Source: Neobacillus drentensis
Lineage (GTDB): Bacteria; Bacillota; Bacilli; Bacillales; Cytobacillaceae
DNA: 64,000 nucleotides
Assembly (NCBI RefSeq): GCF_021560175.1
Contig: NZ_CP091110.1
Span: 6,183,001 to 6,247,000, forward strand
Direction: 5' to 3'
In this document: piece after piece, positions 33,901 through 40,691 of the stretch
Layout of the letters: every line of letters begins with the position of its first letter
Numbering within the stretch: the stretch's first letter is position 1
The notes under the pieces: generated by a model
Database searches by the model: none
The model's input: the letters and a program-made list of their open reading frames with translations, nothing else
What the model was told of the DNA's origin: nothing
Position numbers and translations under genes: made by a program

Positions 33901-33953
33901 AAACTGCCTCTATTTATGGTAAGGTTCACCTCACCTATTATACCAGCAGTTTT
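33901..33953 (-). repeat. rlmH 3'-end-like repeat, copy E2; right direct repeat of the PTS cassette
   Basis: This 53-nt element matches copy D at 45/53 positions. The minus strand reads GAA CCT TAC CAT AAA TAG, E-P-Y-H-K-stop. The outer AAACTGC / GCAGTTT arms are followed on minus by a T-run, so it may also terminate minus-strand RNA. Confidence 0.75.
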
Positions 33954-34110
33954 TTATCACTATTTCCATATTTTAAAAAAGAATTATAATTCTTTCTATC
34001 GATCGAAAATTCATAAAGTTCGTCGATTCATTTACATAAACAAACGATCATGGGTTTTAACAGTATTTTTAAAATGACAAATTTGCGCATGATTTAGGAC
34101 AAATTTTGGG

Positions 34111-34139
34111 TATTTAGGATGTTACCAATCCTCTATAAT
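34111..34139 (+). promoter_or_regulatory. Candidate promoter of the esterase gene
   Basis: TATTTA (34111-34116), 17 bp, TATAAT (34134-34139). The spacer contains the small inverted repeat AGGAT / ATCCT. A second candidate (TTGACG, 17 bp, TAGTAA) begins at 34164, after the cre site. Confidence 0.4.
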
Positions 34140-34149
34140 TAAAAATACA

Positions 34150-34163
34150 AGGAAGCGTTTACA
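34150..34163. promoter_or_regulatory. cre-like site upstream of the esterase gene
   Basis: AGGAAGCGTTTACA matches the CcpA cre consensus at 12 of 14 positions and lies about 11 bp after the TATAAT box, a repressing position. Confidence 0.5.
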
Positions 34164-34312
34164 TTGACGCTCTTTCGAGAGGAAATTAGTAATCTTTTTA
34201 CTAATCTTAAGTAATTTTTTTCAGAAGGGGGGAGGCAATAAACTAATTTCTACTACCGTATTGTAAACAATAGCTTTGTTGATCATTGATTTAGTAGGGA
34301 GGAGATTAATAA

Positions 34313-35425
34313 ATGAAGAAACTATTTAAAAATGTAATGATTCCTATACTGTCAGCACTACTCATTCTGCCTGCTTTTAGCACACATACCTTTGCAGATG
34401 AAGTGGTTAATAATGGAAAGGTCTCGACTCCTACTTCCAGTGTCGAGCCAGGCTCTTATTATAAAGAGCAAATGATAGAATTAGGCTCGGCAACACCAAA
34501 TGTTAAAATCTATTACACTTTGGACGGAAGTACTCCAACAAAAGCTGATCATTTATATGTTGATCCCATCAGGGTAGATAAAGATGTAACCATTAAGGCA
34601 ATAGCCATTCGGGGGAACGTAAATGGCAAGGCATTAGCAGTCAGCAATGGAAATACGAAAAGTGATGTATCAATTTTCACATACACTTTTGTCAACAGAG
34701 CTTTTATTGCTTCTAAATTTTTAAGTTTTACCTATAAAGATATGCCATATCGTCTCTATGTACCCGAGAATTATGATTCCACTAAATCTTATCCCCTAGT
34801 GTTATTCTTACATGGTGGCGGGGAGCGTGGCAACGATAATGTTAGTCAACTTATGGCAAATGATGGTGCAGTGATTTGGGCGTCACCTGAAAACCAATTA
34901 AAACATCCAGCTTTTGTTCTTGCCCCTCAGGCACGTAATGTGTGGGATGGAGGTTTTGGTCTAACTCGTGATATTAATAACATGATTTCCTTAAACCGGG
35001 TATTTGAGGTTTCACAGGATTTGAATACAGCTTATGAAATTCTTCAAAAAGTAAAAAGTGAATATAATATCGATAGTCATCGCTTGTATTCTACAGGCTT
35101 ATCACAGGGTGGCTTTGGTACGTATAATTTAAATATGAAATACCCAGATTTGTTTGCAGCAATGGTAACGATTTCAGGCGGTGGAGATCCGAATCAAGCA
35201 TACAAGCTCATTCATAAACCACTTTGGGATTTTCATTCTGAAGACGATGTAGTTATACCTGTCTCCTATTCAAGAAACATTATTACCGCAATAAAAAATG
35301 CAGGGGGCGACCCAATATACACAGAATATCCGGCAGTATTAGGATATAACCACGGTGCATGGGTACCTGCTTATGAAAACAAAGAAATGATTGAATGGTT
35401 ATTTAAGCAAGTAAAATCAAATTAA
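34313..35425 (+). CDS. Secreted alpha/beta-hydrolase esterase with N-terminal CHB_HEX_C-like module
   Basis: This exported 370-aa hydrolase has a signal peptide ending near residue 28 (FSTHTFA/DEV). A small chitobiase/beta-hexosaminidase C-terminal-like beta-sandwich follows at about 40-125 (YYTLDGSTPTKADHLYVDPI, VTIKAIAIRG). An esterase domain fills about 135-370, with oxyanion-hole motif VLFLHGGGERGN, nucleophile Ser in STGLSQGGFGTYN, acid near WDFHSEDDVVIP and His in GYNHGAWVPAY. Relatives are annotated as PHB-depolymerase-like, feruloyl or acetyl-xylan esterases. A plant-polysaccharide role fits the surrounding catabolic modules but is inferred. GGGAGGAG precedes the ATG. Confidence 0.85.
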   Translation: MKKLFKNVMIPILSALLILPAFSTHTFADEVVNNGKVSTPTSSVEPGSYYKEQMIELGSATPNVKIYYTLDGSTPTKADHLYVDPIRVDKDVTIKAIAIRGNVNGKALAVSNGNTKSDVSIFTYTFVNRAFIASKFLSFTYKDMPYRLYVPENYDSTKSYPLVLFLHGGGERGNDNVSQLMANDGAVIWASPENQLKHPAFVLAPQARNVWDGGFGLTRDINNMISLNRVFEVSQDLNTAYEILQKVKSEYNIDSHRLYSTGLSQGGFGTYNLNMKYPDLFAAMVTISGGGDPNQAYKLIHKPLWDFHSEDDVVIPVSYSRNIITAIKNAGGDPIYTEYPAVLGYNHGAWVPAYENKEMIEWLFKQVKSN

Positions 35426-35458
35426 TTTGTCATTGATGCGGTAACGGAAACTATCCAG

Positions 35459-35501
35459 GAGAGCCTACAAATGTTGAAATTTGGAGGCTCTTTGTTTTTT
35501 T
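35459..35501 (+). terminator. Terminator of the esterase gene
   Basis: AGAGCCT...AAAT / AATTTGGAGGCTCT forms a stem followed by TTTGTTTTTTT, 34 bp after the stop codon. Confidence 0.88.
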
Positions 35502-35540
35502 AAAAAATGGTATTTTGATACTATTATCACTAGGCTAGTG

Positions 35541-35581
35541 TGTCAGCCCCCCGATGCTTTAACGCAGCGAGGGACTGATCC
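35541..35581. repeat. Palindromic element TGTCAGCCCCCCG...CGAGGGACTGATC
   Basis: Imperfect arms TCAGCCCCCCG and CGAGGGACTGA surround ATGCTTTAACGCAG, itself partly palindromic. It begins like the element at 9697 (TGTCAGNC) and ends like its complement. It is a probable member of a dispersed palindrome family; no T-tract. Confidence 0.45.
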
Positions 35582-35654
35582 TTAAATTCTTATTTGGTTT
35601 AACAATCTAATGATAGGATTAAAAAACGGGAAGACCAAAATGTCATTGTAAGAT

Positions 35655-35684
35655 AAATTGCTCCTATATATGGTACGGTTTACC
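35655..35684 (-). repeat. rlmH 3'-end-like repeat, copy F
   Basis: 24/30 positions match copy E2, and TATGGTACGGTTTA matches the rlmH end closely. The minus strand reads CCG TAC CAT ATA TAG, P-Y-H-I-stop. It lies between the esterase and mmu modules. Confidence 0.65.
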
Positions 35685-35777
35685 ATAACGTATATAAATG
35701 AGGTTTTCTCTAGATTAATTTCTAAAAAGGAGACATTGGCTATCAAAATGATCACAAAGTGATGATCAATAGTTCTT

Positions 35778-36722
35778 TTAATAACGCCACCTTTTAAAAA
35801 GCTTTTCAATGTGCTGTGGTGTTGTTCTGCAGCATCCTCCTATCAACCTTGCCCCTGCTTGGTACCATTCTTCAGATTGCAGTTCGAAGCTGTTACATAA
35901 TTCTTGACCATGCCATGTTTTTGTTTCTGGATTATAGGTTTCTCCGGAATTCGGATATACAAGAATAGCCTTTTTCGAATTCGCACCCAACTCCCTGATG
36001 GCATTAGTAACATATGTTACTGGCGCACAATTTACACCAATTGCAACAATTTGTTTATCTCCTTCAAAAAACTGTGCACACTTCGCAAGCTTTGTACCAT
36101 CACTAATCTCTTTTTCATTTTTCAAAGAAAAGGACAGCCATGCATATGCCTCTGGAAATTCCCGCAATAAGGCAGATAAAACTTTCGCTTCTTGCAAGGA
36201 AGGGATCGTTTCAAATGCTAATAAGTCGGCTCCCGCTTCAATCAACGTCGCCATTCTGGAACGGTGGAATTCTACTAATCTTTCATCTGTCACACCGTAA
36301 TTTCCTATATACTCTGAACCATCTGCCAGGTAAGCTCCATATGGCCCAACTGATGCGGCCACTAGCGGCTTAGGCCGGTTCGGTTGTGTATTTTCCTTCC
36401 AAAAATCATCTCTTGCCCTTCTTGCCAGCAACACCGTTTGCTTAATTAACTCCAAAGCTTCCTTCTCTTTTATTCCTCGCGCGGAAAAACCATCAATCGT
36501 TGCTTGATAGCTTGCCGTGATGGCACAGTCCGCTCCAGCACGAAAATAATCAGAATGAACCTGATAAATCAATTCCGGATTTTCAAGTAAAACACGTGCG
36601 GACCATAGAGGATCATCCAAATTACATCCATGTGACTCCAGTTCTGTAGCTAATGCTCCATCAAGAAGCATAATGGAATGTTGGGATAAAATAGCATCAA
36701 TTGGGTTGATTTTGTTGGACAT
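35778..36722 (-). CDS. mmuM: Homocysteine S-methyltransferase
   Basis: MmuM methylates homocysteine with S-methylmethionine (or SAM), yielding methionine. This is a 314-aa zinc-dependent TIM barrel with metal-binding cysteines in AIGVNCAPVTYV and IGGCCRTTPQHIE, plus LLDGALATELESHGCNL at the N-terminus. It overlaps the permease gene mmuP by 26 bp and shares its SAM-riboswitch-controlled transcript. AGGAGAG precedes the ATG. S-methylmethionine is a plant metabolite, fitting the plant-material theme of the region. Confidence 0.95.
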   Translation of the reverse strand: MSNKINPIDAILSQHSIMLLDGALATELESHGCNLDDPLWSARVLLENPELIYQVHSDYFRAGADCAITASYQATIDGFSARGIKEKEALELIKQTVLLARRARDDFWKENTQPNRPKPLVAASVGPYGAYLADGSEYIGNYGVTDERLVEFHRSRMATLIEAGADLLAFETIPSLQEAKVLSALLREFPEAYAWLSFSLKNEKEISDGTKLAKCAQFFEGDKQIVAIGVNCAPVTYVTNAIRELGANSKKAILVYPNSGETYNPETKTWHGQELCNSFELQSEEWYQAGARLIGGCCRTTPQHIEKLFKRWRY

Positions 36723-38106
36723 AATCGACTCTCCTTTTCTTTAAATTTTGCGTAAGATAATAGCTGCCGTAGCAAAGCAATACAAATGGAATGCCGCAAT
36801 ATAAGGCTATTCGTTGGGTAGGATCAAAAGCAATTCCAATACAAGATGCAAGACATAATACAAAAGAAGCGATTGGGACAAACGGATAGAGCGGCGTTCT
36901 ATAGACCAAGTCCTCTACAGAATTTCCTTCTTTCAAAAATTGTCTGCGAAATAAGAACTGTGAGGCACTAATACTCATCCAAACGACAACCACTGCCAAA
37001 CCGGAAATAGATACAAGCACGATGTACACAGTATCTGGTGCAACAATGCTTGAGAACAAAGCTAAAGCTCCGCCTAACATACTGAAAATAACTCCATTGA
37101 TCGGAACACCCTGTTTTGTCATTTTTGCAAAAATGGGTGAGATGGTTTGCTTATTTGCCAGTGACCATAGCATTCTTGAGGAAGCATAAAGTCCTGAATT
37201 GGCAGCAGACAAAATCGCTGTTAGGATAACAAAGTTCATCATATCTGCAGAGTAAGGCACCCCAATACGTTCAAGGACTGCAACAAACGGGCTCTCTAAT
37301 ACTCCTGCATCGTTCATTGGCAATAACGCAGATAACACTATGATTGTTCCTATAAAAAAGATAATCAATCTCCATAAAGTGGTGCTAATTGCCTTCGGGA
37401 TTGTTTTTTGCGGATCCGCCGTTTCTCCAGCTGCGATACCGATTAATTCCGTTCCCGAAAAAGCAAAATTAACCGCAAGCATTGTCATGATAATGGCGAA
37501 GGCACCATTAGGAAACAAACCTGCTTTTACCAAATTAGAAAAGAAAGGCGCTGAGTTCGAATGTGACATGGGAAGGGCGCCTACCATTGCGGCTACACCT
37601 AAAATAATAAAGATCACAATGGCAATTACCTTTATAGATGAGAACCAGAATTCCATTTCTGCGAAAAACTTAACGGTAAATATATTAAATAGAAAAATTA
37701 AAATAGCAAAAAAAGCACTCCAGATCCAAACATTGATCGACGGAAACCACCTTTGCATAAGCATTCCCGCAGCAGTAAATTCAGAACCTAAGGCAACCGT
37801 CCACGTTAACCAATACAACCAAGCAACAGTATATCCTGTTCCGGGTCCGATGTATTTAGCGGCAAAGCTATGAAATGCACCCGTTTCAGGCATATGTACA
37901 GAAAGCTCACCCAAACATAGCATTACTAGATAAACCACTAATGCACCAATCAGATAGGACAGAATCGTACCAAATGGACCTGCCTGTTGAATCGTATAGC
38001 CCGAACTTAAAAATAATCCAGTTCCAATCACACCGCCAAGTGATAGCATGACAATGTGACGCGTTTGCATTTTTCTTTGAAATTCTTGTCCATTTTTTTT
38101 CTCCAT
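36697..38106 (-). CDS. mmuP: S-methylmethionine permease
   Basis: This APC-superfamily transporter (469 aa, 12 membrane segments) opens FQRKMQTRHIVMLSLGGVIG with the TM1 GVIGTGLFLSSG loop and has NFAFSGTELIGIAAGETADP after TM6. Family sequence alone cannot separate it from other AAT permeases. The directly overlapping mmuM gene and the SAM-I riboswitch in the leader make S-methylmethionine (or methionine) the likely substrate. It is transcribed from 38.3 kb leftwards. Confidence 0.9.
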   Translation of the reverse strand: MEKKNGQEFQRKMQTRHIVMLSLGGVIGTGLFLSSGYTIQQAGPFGTILSYLIGALVVYLVMLCLGELSVHMPETGAFHSFAAKYIGPGTGYTVAWLYWLTWTVALGSEFTAAGMLMQRWFPSINVWIWSAFFAILIFLFNIFTVKFFAEMEFWFSSIKVIAIVIFIILGVAAMVGALPMSHSNSAPFFSNLVKAGLFPNGAFAIIMTMLAVNFAFSGTELIGIAAGETADPQKTIPKAISTTLWRLIIFFIGTIIVLSALLPMNDAGVLESPFVAVLERIGVPYSADMMNFVILTAILSAANSGLYASSRMLWSLANKQTISPIFAKMTKQGVPINGVIFSMLGGALALFSSIVAPDTVYIVLVSISGLAVVVVWMSISASQFLFRRQFLKEGNSVEDLVYRTPLYPFVPIASFVLCLASCIGIAFDPTQRIALYCGIPFVLLCYGSYYLTQNLKKRRVDYVQQNQPN

Positions 38107-38138
38107 TTATATTCTCCTTTACTGCTATCCAGAAAAAC

Positions 38139-38290
38139 AAAAAAGCACTCAAAAATGAGTGCTCGACTGACAAATAAAAACTGACTGCTCTTATCTATCA
38201 GGTTTATCACCCGCTGGAATTAGCACAGTATCTTAAGCAGACCTGTTGCTGAGGTCTCATAGGGCCAGTCCCTCTACCTCTCTGGATAAG
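38139..38290 (-). ncRNA. SAM-I (S-box) riboswitch with terminator
   Basis: The minus strand shows the S-box pattern: P1 strands CTTATC (38285-38290) and GATAAG (38190-38195), the AGAGGTAGAGGGACTGGCCC segment, TGAGACCTCAGCAACAGG and GTGCTAATTCCAGC. An intrinsic terminator (AGCACTC / GAGTGCT, six T) ends at 38139, 33 bp before mmuP. With SAM bound, transcription stops. mmuPM is therefore expressed when methionine/SAM is low. Confidence 0.95.
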
Positions 38291-38305
38291 AAATAATTTT
38301 TTATA

Positions 38306-38334
38306 ACCTTACCAATCAATTCTCGAGTTGTCAA
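38306..38334 (-). promoter_or_regulatory. Candidate promoter of the S-box-mmuPM transcript
   Basis: TTGACA (38329-38334), 17 bp, TAAGGT (38306-38311) on the minus strand. The start would fall about eight bases before the riboswitch P1 stem, the expected position. The -10 is weak. Confidence 0.5.
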
Positions 38335-38410
38335 TACCTTCAGTATTTTTAGAAAAATAATTTATAATAGAAATGCCAGAATTTTGATAGAAACACAAAA
38401 GAGTAAAAAA

Positions 38411-38435
38411 CCTCATTTACTTATGGTACGGTTCA
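38411..38435 (-). repeat. rlmH 3' end, reference copy A of the att-like repeat
   Basis: TTTACTTATGGTACGGTTCA (38416-38435) encodes, on the minus strand, E-P-Y-H-K-stop of rlmH. It corresponds to the position used as attB by staphylococcal SCC elements. Six related copies lie to the left in the same orientation. Confidence 0.8.
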
Positions 38436-38896
38436 TTCCGATTAATTCTAAACGCCCGATAAATCTGTTCCACCAGAATCAGCCTCATTAATTGATGGGG
38501 GAACGTCATCCTTGAAAAAGACAGCTGCTCATTTGACCGTTTAATCACTTCATCACTCAAACCAAGCGATCCTCCGATCACAAAGGCTACCTTACTTTTT
38601 CCATATGTAGCTAATTGATCTAAGTTTTTAGCCAGCTCCTCAGACGATTGCAATTTTCCCTGAATGGCTAATGCAATCACATATGTATCCTGGCTAATTT
38701 TAGCTAAAATCCGTTCGCCTTCTTTTTGCTTCACCTGCAGCATTTCCAATTCACTTAATTCCTCAGGAGCCTTTTCATCGGCAACCTCCACCATTTCAAC
38801 TTTTGCATAAGCAGTTAATCTTTTTAAATATTCCTCGATTCCCTGCCGTAAATATTTCTCTTTTAACTTACCAACCGTTATGATCGAGATATTCAC
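38417..38896 (-). CDS. rlmH: 23S rRNA pseudouridine-1915 N3-methyltransferase RlmH
   Basis: This 159-aa SPOUT methyltransferase modifies pseudouridine 1915 in helix 69 of 23S rRNA. It has the knot motifs FVIGGSLGLSDEVIKRSNE and the C-terminal SFSRMTFPHQLMRLILVEQI plus RAFRINRNEPYHK. The start is GTG (38896), giving MNISIITVGKLKEKYL as in the family; an upstream TTG adds three residues. Its 3' end is the reference sequence for the repeated att-like motif. It is preceded by a CxxH/CxxC protein gene and a DnaA-box cluster. Confidence 0.97.
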   Translation of the reverse strand: MNISIITVGKLKEKYLRQGIEEYLKRLTAYAKVEMVEVADEKAPEELSELEMLQVKQKEGERILAKISQDTYVIALAIQGKLQSSEELAKNLDQLATYGKSKVAFVIGGSLGLSDEVIKRSNEQLSFSRMTFPHQLMRLILVEQIYRAFRINRNEPYHK

Positions 38897-38942
38897 AATC
38901 CACAACCCTTTTCAACTAAATTACAAACAGCTTACAAACAAG

Positions 38943-39109
38943 ATATCCACAGAAGTTATCCACATATTCACATTTTTTATCCACATCTTGTATGGAATCA
39001 TTTGTTCGCCACCATATATACAGCTTGTTTTTCGCAATATTCACAACCTGCGTCTGAATTATCCACAGGTAATTGTGATAAAACTGGATATGTTTGATAT
39101 TTATCCACA
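38943..39109 (-). other. DnaA-box cluster next to rlmH
   Basis: Four perfect TTATCCACA boxes (38956, 38977, 39059, 39101) all point the same way, with one-mismatch boxes at 38943, 38963 and 39036. The cluster spans the small CxxH/CxxC gene and its downstream spacer. B. subtilis has a DnaA-binding cluster near yydA (rlmH), one of several thought to titrate DnaA. Confidence 0.75.
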
Positions 39110-39156
39110 ATATCATCTAAGGCAATGTCCACATGCTCCTCACAGCTATAAATCAT
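38998..39156 (-). CDS. CxxH/CxxC small protein
   Basis: This 52-aa protein was read directly from the sequence: MIYSCEEHVDIALDD at the start, CEYCEKQAVYMVANK at the end. The paired CxxH and CxxC motifs suggest a zinc site. A family of this name is known next to rlmH and htrA in Bacillus; no function is assigned. GAGGAG lies five bases before the ATG. Two DnaA boxes fall inside the coding region. Confidence 0.85.
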   Translation of the reverse strand: MIYSCEEHVDIALDDIVDKYQTYPVLSQLPVDNSDAGCEYCEKQAVYMVANK

Positions 39157-39250
39157 CTTTTCTCCTCGCTTTCACACTTTATCATTACTACTATTTTTAC
39201 CCTTCTCACGGCCATCATACTTTTAACCTCATTTATCATACCATACAAAT

Positions 39251-39281
39251 AAAAACGGGAAAGTGAATGGCTCACTTTCCC
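39251..39281 (-). terminator. Terminator of the wal-htrC operon
   Basis: GGGAAAGTGA / TCACTTTCCC stem with a five-base loop, then CGTTTTT on the minus strand, 11 bp after the htrC stop. Confidence 0.88.
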
Positions 39282-39291
39282 AAAATGGTGT

Positions 39292-40527
39292 TTACTCCAG
39301 TTTTTCACCTGACAACGTTAAAGTAGTTTCCTTTAACTTTCCTGCACGGTAAAACTTCACCTTTAACTTCTCGCCAATTTTCTTTTTCTGATATAAATGT
39401 TTACGCAGGTCAATCACATCATTAATTTTTTCTCCATCCATTTCCACTATCACATCCAGCTCTTGTAAACCCGCCTCCGAAGCTGGTGAGTTATGCATTA
39501 CCTGGCGAAGCGCGACACCATAATTGACATCACGTGGTAATTTTAACGTTTGTTCTTGATAGTACGCAGGAATTTCACTAATGGACTTTAGATCGACACC
39601 CATATATGGACGTTTAACAACACCAAACTGTTCAAGGTCATCAATTATAGGTTTAGCCGAATTGATGGGAATGGAGAGACCAATTCCCTCAACAGCCTCC
39701 TGAGAAATTTTCATTGAATTAATCCCGATGACTTGACCTTCCATATTGATTAACGCACCACCACTGTTACCAGGGTTAATCGCGGCATCCGTTTGTAATA
39801 CCTCAGACTGCCAATCGACCACACCGTCCTGGTTGATATCGACAGGAATGGTCCGTTTTAGACCAGAAATAATTCCTTGCGTTACGGAACCAGAAAATGT
39901 CGCCCCAAGCGGGTTTCCGATGGCAATGACCGGTTCACCTAACTTCAGGCTGTCAGAATTTCCGAATTCCGCTACTTTTTTAATCTTACTTGCATCAATT
40001 TCAAGAACGGCTAGGTCTGTCCATATATCACTGCCAAGCAGCTTAGCCGGAATCTTGGTTCCGTCATCCAGACTTACTTCTAGGCTGGTAGCTCCCTCAA
40101 CAACATGGTGGTTTGTGACAACATAAGCTTTACTTCCTGCTTTTTTATAGATAACTCCCGATCCCGTCCCCGCAGCCTGTTCTGATGAATCACCGTTATC
40201 AGACCAAAAGCTAGAAGATTGGATATTATTAATACCGACGACTGCTGAACCTGTTTTTGCAACAGCCTTTGTCGTGTTGGTATTCACATCATAGGAAACC
40301 TTTTCAACTACATTCTGCTGATTATCATGATTACTCGTTTCTGCTGCCTGATTTTGGTCCGCTGTTAGTTTATAGGGCAATATTCCTTGCTTTGATAAAG
40401 TTGGGATGGCAAGAATCACTAGGATTGCCCCAATGATTGCTCCAACCAGACTTGCTAGTAATACACCGCCTCTTTTACTTCTCTGCTCCCGGTAGCGTCC
40501 TTGTGTATGATCGTCATAATAGCCCAT
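39292..40527 (-). CDS. htrC: HtrA-like membrane-anchored serine protease
   Basis: This is a trypsin-fold DegP/HtrA protease facing the cell exterior (411 aa). It has a short cytoplasmic N-terminus and one membrane anchor at about 22-45. The protease domain at about 100-300 has the triad His (VVTNHHVVEG), Asp (IWTDLAVLEID) and Ser (AAINPGNSGGALIN). One PDZ domain occupies about 310-405. It lies downstream of walJ as in Bacillus, but is separated by a terminator and a candidate promoter of its own. Confidence 0.94.
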   Translation of the reverse strand: MGYYDDHTQGRYREQRSKRGGVLLASLVGAIIGAILVILAIPTLSKQGILPYKLTADQNQAAETSNHDNQQNVVEKVSYDVNTNTTKAVAKTGSAVVGINNIQSSSFWSDNGDSSEQAAGTGSGVIYKKAGSKAYVVTNHHVVEGATSLEVSLDDGTKIPAKLLGSDIWTDLAVLEIDASKIKKVAEFGNSDSLKLGEPVIAIGNPLGATFSGSVTQGIISGLKRTIPVDINQDGVVDWQSEVLQTDAAINPGNSGGALINMEGQVIGINSMKISQEAVEGIGLSIPINSAKPIIDDLEQFGVVKRPYMGVDLKSISEIPAYYQEQTLKLPRDVNYGVALRQVMHNSPASEAGLQELDVIVEMDGEKINDVIDLRKHLYQKKKIGEKLKVKFYRAGKLKETTLTLSGEKLE

Positions 40528-40584
40528 TTACACCATTCCCTTCTTCGAAAAGTGCTAGTTATTATTTTGTATATACCACTTATA

Positions 40585-40613
40585 ATTATAATCATTCTTC
40601 CTAAAATTACTAA
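40585..40613 (-). promoter_or_regulatory. Candidate htrC promoter
   Basis: On the minus strand TTAGTA (40608-40613), 17 bp, TATAAT (40585-40590), about 60 bp upstream of the ATG. Confidence 0.5.
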
Positions 40614-40652
40614 CCTATTTCCGCATTTGTTGTTTTTGCGAACTTTAAACTT

Positions 40653-40683
40653 ATAAAAAAAATAGAGGCCTTTATGGCCTCCA
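40653..40683 (-). terminator. Terminator after walJ
   Basis: GGAGGCC / GGCCTCT stem with ATAAA loop and eight T on the minus strand, directly after walJ. htrC is therefore probably expressed partly on its own. Confidence 0.88.
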
Positions 40684-40691
40684 TTCAATCA

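Larger units (their letters stand above)
33681..34312. other. 632-bp intergenic region between licR and the esterase gene
   Basis: This contains the licR terminator (33758-33802), repeat copies E1 (33864) and E2 (33901), then a promoter/cre region (34111-34163), a short inverted repeat ATTAGTA / TACTAAT (34186-34206) and a GGAGG-rich leader before the esterase ATG. No convincing coding sequence is present. Confidence 0.65.

Noticed and set aside
33871..34077. 68-codon plus-strand open frame between licR and the esterase gene
   Set aside because: It is made largely of att-like repeats E1 and E2 and AT-rich spacer; no plausible translation start.
35582..35809. 75-codon minus-strand open frame downstream of mmuM
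   Set aside because: It runs through repeat copy F and overlaps the end of mmuM; there is no ribosome-binding site or recognisable sequence pattern.
1..38400. Ccr-like serine recombinase, integrase or transposase for the att-like repeats
   Set aside because: I searched all substantial open frames in both strands and found none; the cassettes here carry no mobility gene of their own.
38880..39266. 128-codon plus-strand open frame opposite the CxxH/CxxC gene
   Set aside because: It is antisense to a small protein with clear CxxH/CxxC motifs and a good ribosome-binding site; composition is driven by DnaA boxes.
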